Assembly (NCBI GenBank): GCA_036510675.1 | Contig: DATCDN010000104.1 | Coordinates: forward strand, 1 to 64,000 | Reading direction: 5' to 3' | DNA from: JAATGI01 sp036510675 | GTDB taxonomy: Bacteria; Pseudomonadota; Alphaproteobacteria; ATCC43930; CGMCC-115725 | Length of the DNA stretch: 64,000 bases | In this document: positions 53,583 through 62,643 of the stretch, piece after piece | Position numbering within the stretch: the stretch's first letter is position 1 | Layout: each line of letters opens with the position of its first letter | Position numbers and translations under genes: made by a program | Notes under the pieces: generated by a model | Databases searched by the model: none | What the model saw: only the letters and a program-made list of their open reading frames with translations | Told to the model about the DNA's origin: nothing

Positions 53583-54539
53583 CTACGCCGCCTGGATTTT
53601 CCGGGTTGCCTCAAGCAAGGCCCGTACCGCGGCGACCGATTTGTCGAATTCGGCCTTCTCGGCCGCGTTCATCTGGATTTCGACGATGCGCTCCACGCCC
53701 TGGGCGCCGATCACCACCGGAACGCCGACATAGAGGTCCTTGACGCCATATTGGCCGGTCAGATAGGCGGCGCACGACACCACCCGCTTCTTGTCCTTCA
53801 AATAGGATTCGGCCATCGCGATCGCCGACGAGGCCGGCGCATAGAAGGCCGAGCCGGTCTTCAGCAGATTAACAATCTCGCCGCCACCATCGCGGGTGCG
53901 CTGCACGATCTTTTGCAGCTTTTCGTCGGTGGTCCAGCCCATCTTGACCAGATCGGGCAAGGGAATACCCGCAACCGTGGAATAACGCACCAACGGCACC
54001 ATCGAATCGCCATGGCCACCCAGGACGAAGGCGGTGACATCCTCGACCGAGACGCCGAATTCCTCGGCCAGGAAATAGCGGAAGCGCGCGCCGTCCAGCA
54101 CGCCGGCCATGCCGACCACCCGCTCCGCCGGCAGGCCCGAGGCCTCGCGCATCACCCAGACCATGACATCAAGCGGATTGGTGATGGTGATGACGAAGGC
54201 GCCGGGGCAATGGGTCTTGATCGCCTCGCCGACGCTCTTCACCACCTTGGCGTTGATGCCGATCAGATCGTCGCGGCTCATGCCCGGCTTGCGCGGCACG
54301 CCAGCGGTCACGATCACCACGTCGGCGCCAGCGATCGCCGAATAGTCGTTGGCGCCGGTGAAGTTGGCATCGAAACCCTCGACCGGCGCGGCCTCGGCGA
54401 TGTCCAGCGATTTGCCCTGCGGCACGCCATCGACGATGTCGAACATCACCACATCGCCCAGTTCCTTGAGGCCAATCAACAGCGCCAGCGTGCCGCCGAT
54501 CTGACCCGCGCCGATCAGCGCGATTTTCTTGCGTGCCAT
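53583..54539 (-). CDS. mdh: Malate dehydrogenase
   Basis: NAD-dependent MDH of the LDH-like type, 318 residues. ARKKIALIGAGQIGGTLALL binds NAD, VTAGVPRKPGMSRDDLIGIN contains an active-site Arg, and FVLGGHGDSMVPLVRYSTV the catalytic His. It leads the mdh-sucA-sucB-lpd cluster. Confidence 0.97.
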   Translation of the reverse strand: MARKKIALIGAGQIGGTLALLIGLKELGDVVMFDIVDGVPQGKSLDIAEAAPVEGFDANFTGANDYSAIAGADVVIVTAGVPRKPGMSRDDLIGINAKVVKSVGEAIKTHCPGAFVITITNPLDVMVWVMREASGLPAERVVGMAGVLDGARFRYFLAEEFGVSVEDVTAFVLGGHGDSMVPLVRYSTVAGIPLPDLVKMGWTTDEKLQKIVQRTRDGGGEIVNLLKTGSAFYAPASSAIAMAESYLKDKKRVVSCAAYLTGQYGVKDLYVGVPVVIGAQGVERIVEIQMNAAEKAEFDKSVAAVRALLEATRKIQAA

Positions 54540-54600
54540 GGAAAAACCTCTTCGCTTGGGACGGCGCGGGTTTAGCGCGAATTACCCCGGCGGGCAACAA

Positions 54601-54740
54601 GACCCTCACCCGTCGCCGCTGGCGCGGCGCCACCCTCTCCCGCGAGCGGGAGAGGGCTATTGGCTCGGAGCGGTCGGCCCCTCTCCCACTTGTGGGAGAG
54701 GGAGGGGCCCAATCCGAAGGATTGGGAGGGTGAGGGTGCT
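54601..54740. repeat. REP-like elements, family C, between mdh and zapE
   Basis: CCGCTGGCGCGGC palindrome, CCCTCTCCCGC-gag-CGGGAGAGGG (54632-54656), CCCTCTCCCAC-ttg-TGGGAGAGGG (54679-54702) and CCAATCC-gaagg-ATTGG. GACCCTCACCC at the left end and GGGTGAGGGTG at the right are inverted, bounding the element. Confidence 0.78.
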
Positions 54741-55866
54741 ACCCCCTACGGGCGGCGATGTAGTCGGCGCTTTGCATTTCGTTGAGGCGGGAGACGGTGC
54801 GCTGAAACTCGAAGGCGCCGTCGCCGTCGGGATAAAGCGCCTCCGGCGGCGCCACGGCGCTCGCCACCAGATTGCCGTGCGCCTCATAAAGCGTGTCGAT
54901 GAAAATGGTGAAGCGCCTGGCCTCGTTGCGCAGGCGCCGGTCCATCACTGGAATGCCCTCGACCACGATAGTGTGAAACGCCTGGCACAGCGCCAGGAAA
55001 TCGGGCGGCCCGAGCGGCCGGGCGCACAGCTCGTCGAAGCCGAACCAGGCGACGCCCTTGGCGGCGCGCGGCACCAAAAGCTTCCGGCCCAGCACGGTCA
55101 GCGTTTCCTCTTTCCCCTCGGCGCCGCCGGTCAAATCGTCGAACGCGGCGGCGAGCGCATCGTGGCTCGACCCGGCGGGGGAGACGAAGTAGGTCTTGCG
55201 GCCGGCGAAGCGTTGCAGCCGGTAATCGCGCCCGCCATCGAGCCGCAGCACCGCCATGCGGTCCTTCAACAGGGCGATGAACGGCAGGAACCGGTCGCGC
55301 TGTAGTCCGTCCTGATAGAGCTCGTCGGGCGGGCGGTTGGAGGTCGCGACCACCACCACCCCGGCCGCGAACAGCGCCGCGAACAGCCGGCCCAGGATCA
55401 TCGCATCGGCGATGTCGGTGACGTCGAACTCGTCGAAGCACAGCAGCGTCGCGGCCGCGGCGATCTCGGCGGCGACCGGGCCGATCGGGTCGGTCTTCTC
55501 CGCGCGGCGCGCATGGATGCGGACATGCACCTCCAGCATGAAGGCATAGAAATGGACGCGGCGCTTCTTCGCCACCGGCGCGGCGGCGAAGAACAAATCC
55601 ATCAGCATCGACTTGCCGCGCCCGACCGCGCCCCAAAGATAGAGACCCCGCGGCGGCGCGGCGGCCGCAGGCGCCAGGCCGAGCCGCGCGCGCCAGCCGG
55701 CCGCCGGCGGCGCGGGGGTGTAATCCGCCAATTGCCGCGCCAGCGTATCGAGGCGCCGCGCCGCCGCCTCTTGTTGCGGATCGGGCTGCAATTCGCCGGC
55801 GGCGCGGCGCGCCTCATAGAGTGCGAGCGGGGTGGTCGGCGGCAAATCGGGCTGGGGGAGGGCCAT
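54739..55866 (-). CDS. zapE: Cell division protein ZapE (AFG1-like ATPase)
   Basis: A 375-residue P-loop ATPase. ZapE acts on the Z-ring in E. coli; mitochondrial AFG1 helps turn over respiratory subunits. The Walker A loop is YLWGAVGRGKSMLMDLFF (about 75-92), Walker B is LCFDEFDVTDIADAMIL, and the VVVVATSNRPPDELYQDGLQ stretch is diagnostic. ATG 55866 is the family-like start; the open frame beyond it lies within the neighbouring gene. It follows the GT39-like gene by 55 bases and has mdh just downstream across a repeat cluster. Confidence 0.92.
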   Translation of the reverse strand: MALPQPDLPPTTPLALYEARRAAGELQPDPQQEAAARRLDTLARQLADYTPAPPAAGWRARLGLAPAAAAPPRGLYLWGAVGRGKSMLMDLFFAAAPVAKKRRVHFYAFMLEVHVRIHARRAEKTDPIGPVAAEIAAAATLLCFDEFDVTDIADAMILGRLFAALFAAGVVVVATSNRPPDELYQDGLQRDRFLPFIALLKDRMAVLRLDGGRDYRLQRFAGRKTYFVSPAGSSHDALAAAFDDLTGGAEGKEETLTVLGRKLLVPRAAKGVAWFGFDELCARPLGPPDFLALCQAFHTIVVEGIPVMDRRLRNEARRFTIFIDTLYEAHGNLVASAVAPPEALYPDGDGAFEFQRTVSRLNEMQSADYIAARRG

Positions 55867-55921
55867 GGGCGGAGGGGGTTCTATAACGGGATTTTGCCGC
55901 GCAGGTAAAGGCGTTGGCTTC

Positions 55922-57436
55922 TCAATAATAGCGCTTGAACGCGGGCCAGGCGCGGGCCAGGCCGCCGTGGAAATCGCGACACAGCATGATCGGCCGATCG
56001 TCCTCGTAGGGCATCGTATAGGGCGCGCCGAAGCGGCCCGCGATCTCGAGGCGCGCGCAGCGGTCGCGCCAGCGCGCCGGGTCGCCGTTGATATGGATGA
56101 TGACGCCGCCATCATGGCCGCGCGTGCCCCACAGATAATACTGGTCCTGGCCGCTGAGCGCCGGCGGCAGGCCGTCGGCCGCGCCATAGAAATCGATGGC
56201 CGCCGCCTCGCCGTAATCGGTCGCGATAATCGCCGCCCGCGCGCGCTCGTCGGGCGGCAGCGCGCGATAGACCGCCGCGACCTTCTGCTCCAATTCGCGC
56301 CAGCCGAATTGATCGGAAAAGAGCTGGGTCAGCGGCGCGCCCAGTGAGGCGCGCTGGTTGGCCTTGGGCCGCAGATGCGTCGCGTCCATATAGTCGCCGA
56401 GAAGATCCGGCGACAGGATCGGCAGCGTCATCGGCAGCGCCTCCGCCGTCACCGCGACCGCGACCGCGATGACGACGATCTTCAGCCATACCCACGCCCG
56501 CGCGGCGACCACGGCGCCGATCGCGAACAAGGTCGGATAGGCGCCGGCGAGGTAATAATCCTTGCCGTGCGAGGCCCACGTCACGATGGCAGCCCCCAGC
56601 CAAGCGATGGCGAGGAAGCGCGCCGGCTTCAATTCGGCGCGCACAAACGGCGCGATCAAGCCCGCGAGCCACAGCGGCGCGAGGAATGGATTGAGGATGA
56701 AAATCTGATGGAGGAAGAAATAGAGCGGCGAGCCGGTGAGATTGTCCCGGGAATGGTTCGCCGTGACTTCGAGAAACGGCCAACCCTCGACCGTCTGCCA
56801 GATCAGGTTCGGCGCCGCGATCAGCGCCGCCAGCGCCGCCCCGTACCACAGCGCGCGGCGGGCATAGAGGCGCCGCTCCGGCATCGCCGCGAGGCCGATG
56901 GCGAGGCCGATGAACCACAACACCACGCCATATTTTGCCTCGAACGCGACGCCCGCGATCAAGCCCGCCCAAATCAAATCGCGATCCGTTCCGCGTAACG
57001 CCGCGCGCGTAACGAAATAGGCGAGGGCGGTCCAGGCCAGCGCATCGAAGCTCGACGTGCACAAGGTCGCGCTCAAGCCGATCAGCACCGGCGCCAGCGC
57101 GCTGGCGCCGCCCGCGATCAGCGCCGCGCCGCGCCCGCCCCCCAAGAGCCGGGCGAACGCGCCGGTCAGCGGCACCAACGCCGCCGCCGCAAGTGCCGCC
57201 GGCAGCCGTAGCAGCCACAGGCATTCGCCGAACAGCTGCGTCGCCGCCGACAGCAGCGGCACCAGCGGCGGCTGATCGACATAGCCGAACGCGGGATGGC
57301 GGCCGCAGATGATGAAATAAAGCTCGTCGCGGAAAAAATCGTATCGCCCCGCGACCGCGATATGAACCAGCAGCGTGCCCGCCGCCAGCGCCCAGAGCCA
57401 GGGATCTCGTCGCAACATTTCGCGCGGCATAAGCAT
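55922..57436 (-). CDS. GT39/ArnT-like membrane glycosyltransferase
   Basis: A 504-residue integral membrane protein with ten or more hydrophobic helices. The first loop, GRYDFFRDELYFIICGRHPA (residues about 30-49), contains the DE pair typical of GT39/PMT and ArnT enzymes, and AFGYVDQPPLVPLLSAATQL follows. Such enzymes move a sugar from a polyprenyl phosphate to lipid A, glycans or proteins in the periplasm. The soluble C-terminal domain is about 130 residues. Starts at 57436, 57430 and 57418 are all possible. The acceptor is unknown. Confidence 0.85.
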   Translation of the reverse strand: MLMPREMLRRDPWLWALAAGTLLVHIAVAGRYDFFRDELYFIICGRHPAFGYVDQPPLVPLLSAATQLFGECLWLLRLPAALAAAALVPLTGAFARLLGGGRGAALIAGGASALAPVLIGLSATLCTSSFDALAWTALAYFVTRAALRGTDRDLIWAGLIAGVAFEAKYGVVLWFIGLAIGLAAMPERRLYARRALWYGAALAALIAAPNLIWQTVEGWPFLEVTANHSRDNLTGSPLYFFLHQIFILNPFLAPLWLAGLIAPFVRAELKPARFLAIAWLGAAIVTWASHGKDYYLAGAYPTLFAIGAVVAARAWVWLKIVVIAVAVAVTAEALPMTLPILSPDLLGDYMDATHLRPKANQRASLGAPLTQLFSDQFGWRELEQKVAAVYRALPPDERARAAIIATDYGEAAAIDFYGAADGLPPALSGQDQYYLWGTRGHDGGVIIHINGDPARWRDRCARLEIAGRFGAPYTMPYEDDRPIMLCRDFHGGLARAWPAFKRYY

Positions 57437-57456
57437 CGCCCTTCATAACCAAGAAA

Positions 57457-57484
57457 TTCTTTGCCCGCACGCAAAGAAGCGGGC
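57457..57484. promoter_or_regulatory. Inverted repeat between the divergent GT39-like and substrate-binding genes
   Basis: TTCTTTGC-ccgcac-GCAAAGAA (57457-57478), 8-bp arms, overlapping a second pairing GCCCGC/GCGGGC (57463-57484). It lies centrally in a 77-base divergent gap, where an operator or overlapping promoters would be expected. Confidence 0.45.
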
Positions 57485-57513
57485 TAATCACAGGGCAGAG
57501 AATTGGAGGAATC

Positions 57514-58716
57514 ATGCGCTTCGGAACATTCACCGCCGGACTCGTCGCGTTCGCCCTGCTTGCCGCGCCCGCCTTGGCGGAAAAGAAATACGCGCCGGGC
57601 GTCACCGACACCGAAATCAAGATCGGCCAGACCGAACCCTATAGCGGCCCCGTCTCGGGCTTCAGCACCAATGGCGTCGCCGACGCCGCCTTCTTCAAGA
57701 TGATCAACGACAAGGGCGGCATCAACGGCCGCAAGATCAACCTGATCAGCGTCGACGATGGCTACAGCCCGAACAAATCGGTCGAGCAGGTCCGCAAGCT
57801 GATCGAGGAAGAGCATGTCGCCTTCACCTATCGCTCGCTCGGCACCGCGTCGCAGATCGCGCTGCAGAAATACATGAACGCCAATAAGATCCCGCAACTC
57901 TTCGCCGGCGGCGGCGCCAGCCGGCTGGTCAATCCCGAGAAATTTCCCTGGACCCTCGCCGGCACGCCGCTCTACACGGTTGAGGCGCATCGCTATTCCA
58001 AATACATTCTGGCGCATTCGCCCAACGCCAAGATCGCGATCCTCTATTCCAACGACGATCTGGGCAAGGACATGCTGCGCGGCATGAAGGAGGGGCTGGG
58101 CGACAAGTTCGACAAGATGGTGGTCGCCACCGCCAGCTATGAATTCTCCGACCCGACGGTCGATTCGCAGATCCTGACCCTGAAGGCGTCGGGCGCCGAC
58201 ACCTTCATGAATTTCGCGATCGGCAAATTCGCCAGCCAGGCAATCCGCCAGGCCTATGACACCGGCTGGAAGCCCACCCAATATCTCATCGCGATCTCGT
58301 CGCTGGTCGGTACCACGCTGAAACCCGCCGGCTTCGACAAGGCCAAGGGCATCGTCTCCTCCGTGTTCTGGAAAGACCCGTTCGATCCGGAATGGAAAGA
58401 TTCGCCCGACATGGTCGCGTGGAACGCCTGGATGGACAAATATCTGCCGAACGCCAACAAGTCCGATTTCAGCTATGTCGGCGGCTATCTCTTCGGCAGC
58501 ATCCTGGTGCACATCCTGCAAGCCTGCGGCGAGGATCTGACGCGTGAGAACATCATGCACCAGGCCGCCAACATGCACGACGTGCAAGTGCCGCTGCTGT
58601 TACCGGGCGTCACGGTCAACACCACGCCGACCGACTACCGCCTGTTCCGCCAGGGCCGAATGGAGCGGTTCGACGGCACGCGCTGGGTGATGTTCGGCCC
58701 GCTGATGTCGGACTAA
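57514..58716 (+). CDS. ABC transporter substrate-binding protein, branched-chain amino acid type
   Basis: A periplasmic binding protein of the Peripla_BP_6 class, 400 residues. A signal peptide (MRFGTFTAGLVAFALLAAPA, cleaved near ALA) precedes GVTDTEIKIGQTEPYSGPVS, and GKASQI-like ligand-site segments (YRSLGTASQIALQKYMNANK) and FSYVGGYLFGSILVHILQAC follow. GGAGGA precedes the ATG. Permease and ATPase genes are absent on both sides; the 3' end overlaps a convergent MFS gene by four bases. Ligands of this class range from amino acids to aromatic acids; which one cannot be told. Confidence 0.92.
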   Translation: MRFGTFTAGLVAFALLAAPALAEKKYAPGVTDTEIKIGQTEPYSGPVSGFSTNGVADAAFFKMINDKGGINGRKINLISVDDGYSPNKSVEQVRKLIEEEHVAFTYRSLGTASQIALQKYMNANKIPQLFAGGGASRLVNPEKFPWTLAGTPLYTVEAHRYSKYILAHSPNAKIAILYSNDDLGKDMLRGMKEGLGDKFDKMVVATASYEFSDPTVDSQILTLKASGADTFMNFAIGKFASQAIRQAYDTGWKPTQYLIAISSLVGTTLKPAGFDKAKGIVSSVFWKDPFDPEWKDSPDMVAWNAWMDKYLPNANKSDFSYVGGYLFGSILVHILQACGEDLTRENIMHQAANMHDVQVPLLLPGVTVNTTPTDYRLFRQGRMERFDGTRWVMFGPLMSD

Positions 58717-59903
58717 GCGGGGTTGCGCGCGCTGGCGCCCAGGTCGATCGCCAGCGCCAGCAGCGCCATCGCGGCGCCGATGCCGAACAGCCAAGCATAG
58801 ACGCCGCCGGTCGCGACAAAGAGATAGGAAAAGAAATAGCCCGACGCCGCCTGGCCGATGGCGAAGCCGATCGTTGCCGCGGCCCACACCGCGCGCTGGC
58901 GCGCCGCGCCGTCGATTAATTCCTGGATGCGGCCGACGGTGACGGTGACCATGCCGGGGATCAGCGCGCCCATCAGGAAGCTGGAAATCGCGAGCGCGGC
59001 GTCGGACGCCGACAGGAGAATCAGCGCGATATCGGCGACTTCGAGCACGAGGCCGAAGCGAAACGTAGCGCGGAAGCCGATCCGGTCGGCGATCGGCCCC
59101 ATGACCAGCGGCCCGACAATGGCGCCGATGCCGAAAATCACCCAATAGACGCCGGCGACGTCGATGCCGCGATGCAAGCCGCGGGCGATGAAATCCGACA
59201 GGAACACCATGTGCGGCACCTGCGCGGTGGCATTGAGCGCGTACTCGATCAGCAGCGCCACGACGACGATGCCGCCCCCCTGTAGCCGCGTGGCCCGTGG
59301 CGCGGGTGAGGGCGCGGATGATGGCGCGGCGTCGGGACTGAACCCGGTCCACGCCGCCGCCGTCAGCAACGCGGAGAATACGCCGAGCCCGCACCAGGTC
59401 TCCACGAGGCCCCAGCACAGCAGCAGCGGCACCAGCGTGCCCGAGATCGCAACCCCGGCGCCGAGACCCGCGAAGATCGCGCCGCCGACCATGCCGCGCC
59501 GCGCCGGCGGGACGTGCGCCAGCACGGCGGGCGCCGCCAGCACCATGACGACTGCGCCCGCGACGCCGGCGATGAACCGCCAGCAGAAATACCAGAGCCA
59601 GGATTGCGGCCACGCGCAGGCGAAGAACGACAGCGTGACCACCACCATCATGATCCGGATCAGCGTCGCGGAGGGCGCCAGCCGCGCCACCCGGCGCGCC
59701 ACGACGGCGCCGAGCAGATACCCCGCCAGATTGGCGGCGCCGAAATAGATGATCGCGGATTGGGAAAACCAGCGCGCCTCGATCAGCGCGGGGATCATCG
59801 GCGTGTAGGCGAGCCGCGCCATGCCGATGCAGATCAGCCCCGCGCTCGACGCGGCAAAGGCGGCGCGCCAGATGTTCATCGCGGGGGCGCGGAGAACCCC
59901 CAT
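58713..59903 (-). CDS. YbfB/YjiJ family MFS transporter
   Basis: A 12-helix MFS protein of 396 residues. The first helix carries GLICIGMARLAYTPMIPALI, the motif of the YbfB/YjiJ group, and later GPLVMGPIADRIGFRATFRF. Starts at 59903 and 59879 both fit; the frame extends into sdhB without homology. Substrate unknown. It ends tail to tail with the substrate-binding protein gene and follows sdhB by 11 bases on the same strand. Confidence 0.85.
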   Translation of the reverse strand: MGVLRAPAMNIWRAAFAASSAGLICIGMARLAYTPMIPALIEARWFSQSAIIYFGAANLAGYLLGAVVARRVARLAPSATLIRIMMVVVTLSFFACAWPQSWLWYFCWRFIAGVAGAVVMVLAAPAVLAHVPPARRGMVGGAIFAGLGAGVAISGTLVPLLLCWGLVETWCGLGVFSALLTAAAWTGFSPDAAPSSAPSPAPRATRLQGGGIVVVALLIEYALNATAQVPHMVFLSDFIARGLHRGIDVAGVYWVIFGIGAIVGPLVMGPIADRIGFRATFRFGLVLEVADIALILLSASDAALAISSFLMGALIPGMVTVTVGRIQELIDGAARQRAVWAAATIGFAIGQAASGYFFSYLFVATGGVYAWLFGIGAAMALLALAIDLGASARNPA

Positions 59904-59914
59904 CGACGAGCGAC

Positions 59915-60691
59915 TTACCGTCGCTCGACCATCATCTGCTTGATGTCGCCGATCGCCTTGGCCGGGTTGAGTCCCTTGGGACAGGTGTTGCTGCAATTCA
60001 TGATGGTATGGCAGCGATAGAGCTTGAACGGGTCCTCGAGCTGGTCGAGCCGCGCCCCGGTCTTCTCGTCACGGCTGTCCTGCAGCCAGCGCGCCGCCTG
60101 CAATAGCACCGCCGGGCCGAGATAGCGTTCGCCCTGCCACCAATAGCTGGGGCAGCCCGTGGTGCAGCAGAAGCACAGGATGCATTCCCACAGCCCATCG
60201 AGCTTTGCGCGTTCCGCCTCGGATTGCAGCCGCTCGCGATCCGGCGCCGGCGTCTCGGTCTGCAGCCAGGGCTGGATCGATTCATATTGCGCATAGGCGT
60301 GGGTCAGGTCGGGCACCAGATCCTTGATCACCGGCATGTGCGGCAGCGGATAAATGTGAATCTCGCCGGGCAAATCCTCGATCGCCTTGAGACAGGCGAG
60401 CGTGTTGCCGCCGCCGATATTCATGGCGCAGGAGCCGCACACGCCCTCGCGGCACGAGCGGCGGAAGGTCAGGCCGGTATCGATCTCGTTCTTGATCTTG
60501 ATCAGCGCGTCGAGAACCATCGGCCCGCATGTGTCGAGATCGACCTCATAGGTATCGAGCCGCGGATTGGCCTTCTCGTCGGGGTCATAGCGATAGACCT
60601 TGAAGGCGCGCACCCGCTTGGCCCCGGCGGGCGCCTTATAGGTCTTGCCGGTCCCGACCTTGGAATTTTTCGGCAACGAAAATTTGGCCAT
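59915..60691 (-). CDS. sdhB: Succinate dehydrogenase iron-sulfur subunit
   Basis: The 258-residue Fe-S subunit of complex II. Cluster ligands are visible: 2Fe-2S (C80, C85, C88, C100 in CREGVCGSC and LAC), 4Fe-4S and 3Fe-4S in CILCFCCTTGCPSYWW and CHTIMNCSNTCPKG. It follows sdhA by 162 bases, with a family-A repeat between them, so sdhB may have altered expression relative to sdhCDA. Confidence 0.97.
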   Translation of the reverse strand: MAKFSLPKNSKVGTGKTYKAPAGAKRVRAFKVYRYDPDEKANPRLDTYEVDLDTCGPMVLDALIKIKNEIDTGLTFRRSCREGVCGSCAMNIGGGNTLACLKAIEDLPGEIHIYPLPHMPVIKDLVPDLTHAYAQYESIQPWLQTETPAPDRERLQSEAERAKLDGLWECILCFCCTTGCPSYWWQGERYLGPAVLLQAARWLQDSRDEKTGARLDQLEDPFKLYRCHTIMNCSNTCPKGLNPAKAIGDIKQMMVERR

Positions 60692-60733
60692 GTCTCGACT
60701 TTCTGATATGGCGCCGAAGCGCCTATCTCTCTG

Positions 60734-60818
60734 CCGTCATGGCCGGGCTTGACCCGGCCATCCAGGGCAAGCGACGTGCGTCGGCTTTGGATCCCCGGAT
60801 CAAGTCCGGGGGTGACGG
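60734..60818. repeat. REP-like element, family A, copy 2 (between sdhA and sdhB)
   Basis: GGCCGGG-cttga-CCCGGCC (60741-60759) and CCCCGGA-tcaag-TCCGGGG (60793-60811), bounded by CCGTCA and TGACGG. Both loops are identical to those at 4781-4846, while stem bases differ but stay paired. Confidence 0.8.
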
Positions 60819-60853
60819 AAAAGGGGATGGAATTTTTTTCATCCGGACGAACC

Positions 60854-62641
60854 CTAATAGACGCGCGCCTTGGGCGGGATCGATTCGACTTCGTTCGACA
60901 TGGTGTTGAGATGCACGGGGCGATAGCCGAGCCGCACCTTGCCGCTGGCATCGAGCCAGGTCAGCGAATGCTTCAGCCAGTGGATGTCGTCGCGGCTGGG
61001 GAAATCCTCGCGCGCATGGGCGCCGCGACTCTCGGTCCGCGCCAGCGCGGCGGAAATCGTGACGGTCGACTGCGCCAGAAGATTATCGAGCTCCAGCGCC
61101 TCGACCAGATCGGTGTTCCAGATCATCGAGCGGTCGGTGAGGCCGAGATCGTTCATCGACGCGGTGACGTCCGCGATCTTGGCGACGCCATCGGCCAGCG
61201 TCGGCCCGCGAAAGATGGCGCAATCGGCCTGCATGGTGCGCTGCATGTTGAGGCGGATTTCGCCGGCCTTGAGCCGGCCCTTGGCGTTGCGCACCTTGTC
61301 GAGCCGCGCCACTGCCTGGTCGCCGGCGCCGGCGGGCAGCGGCTTCAGCGCGGCGCCGGGGGTCACCAATTCCGCCGCGCGCTGCGCCGCGGCGCGGCCG
61401 AACACCACGAGATCGAGCAGCGAATTGGTGCCGAGACGATTGGCGCCATGGACCGAGACGCAAGCCGCCTCGCCGACCGCCATCAGGCCGGGGATCACGC
61501 GCTCGGGATCGTCCGCGGTCGGGTTCAGCGCCTCGCCATGGTAATTGGTCGGGATGCCGCCCATCGCGTAATGCGCGGTTGGCAGCACGGGAATCGGTTC
61601 GCGCGTCACCTCCACCCCGGCGAAGACTTTCGCGGTCTCGGAGATGCCGGGCAGCCGTTCATGCAGTACCTTCGGGTCGAGATGCTCGAGATGCAGCATG
61701 ATGTGGTCCTTGTGCGGACCACAGCCGCGGCCCTCCCTGATCTCGATGGTCATGGCGCGGCTGACCACGTCGCGCGACGCCAAATCCTTGGCATGGGGGG
61801 CATAGCGCTCCATGAACCGCTCGCCCTCGGCATTGGTGAGATAGCCGCCCTCGCCGCGCGCGCCCTCGGTGATCAGCACGCCGGCGCCATAGACGCCGGT
61901 CGGGTGGAACTGGAAGAATTCCGGGTCCTGCATCGGCACTCCGGCGCGCAGCGCCATGGCGTTGCCGTCGCCGGTGCAGGTATGCGCCTGTGTCGTGGAG
62001 AAAAAGGCGCGGCCATAGCCGCCGGTCGCCAGCACCACCAGATGCGCGCGAAAGCGATGGATGGTGCCGTCGTCGAGACACCAGGCCATGACGCCACAGC
62101 ACGCGCCATCCTCGTCCATGATCAGATCGAGCGCGATATATTCGACGAAGAACTCGACATTGTGCTTGAGGCTCTGCTGATAGAGCGTGTGGATCATGGC
62201 GTGGCCGGTGCGGTCGGCGGCGGCGCAGGCGCGCTTCGCCATCGGGCCTTCGCCATAATCCGTGGTGTGGCCGCCGAACGGGCGCTGATAGATCTTGCCG
62301 TCTTCGGTGCGCGAGAACGGCACGCCGAAATGCTCGAGCTCGATCACCGCCTGCATCGCGTTGTGGCACATATATTCGATGGCATCCTGGTCGCCGAGCC
62401 AGTCGGAGCCCTTGACCGAATCGTAGAAGTGCCAGCGCCAATCGTCCTTGCCCATATTGCCGAGCGCGGCGCTGATGCCGCCCTGCGCCGCGACGGTATG
62501 GGAGCGGGTCGGAAACACCTTGGTGATGCAGGCGGTCTTGAGTCCGGCCATGCCCATGCCCAAGGTGGCGCGCAGGCCGGAGCCGCCGGCGCCGACGACA
62601 ATGACATCGTAGAGATGATCGGTGACGGGATAGACGGCCAT
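60854..62641 (-). CDS. sdhA: Succinate dehydrogenase flavoprotein subunit
   Basis: The 595-residue FAD subunit. It begins AVYPVTDHLYDVIVVGAGGS; the FAD-His region FPTRSHTVAAQGGISAALGN is near residue 45, then HPTGVYGAGVLITEGARGEG, and the C-terminal RLGYRPVHLNTMSNEVESIP. ATG 62641 is fixed by the family start, two bases after sdhD; the frame above it is a shadow of sdhD/C. Confidence 0.97.
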   Translation of the reverse strand: MAVYPVTDHLYDVIVVGAGGSGLRATLGMGMAGLKTACITKVFPTRSHTVAAQGGISAALGNMGKDDWRWHFYDSVKGSDWLGDQDAIEYMCHNAMQAVIELEHFGVPFSRTEDGKIYQRPFGGHTTDYGEGPMAKRACAAADRTGHAMIHTLYQQSLKHNVEFFVEYIALDLIMDEDGACCGVMAWCLDDGTIHRFRAHLVVLATGGYGRAFFSTTQAHTCTGDGNAMALRAGVPMQDPEFFQFHPTGVYGAGVLITEGARGEGGYLTNAEGERFMERYAPHAKDLASRDVVSRAMTIEIREGRGCGPHKDHIMLHLEHLDPKVLHERLPGISETAKVFAGVEVTREPIPVLPTAHYAMGGIPTNYHGEALNPTADDPERVIPGLMAVGEAACVSVHGANRLGTNSLLDLVVFGRAAAQRAAELVTPGAALKPLPAGAGDQAVARLDKVRNAKGRLKAGEIRLNMQRTMQADCAIFRGPTLADGVAKIADVTASMNDLGLTDRSMIWNTDLVEALELDNLLAQSTVTISAALARTESRGAHAREDFPSRDDIHWLKHSLTWLDASGKVRLGYRPVHLNTMSNEVESIPPKARVY

Positions 62642-62643
62642 GC

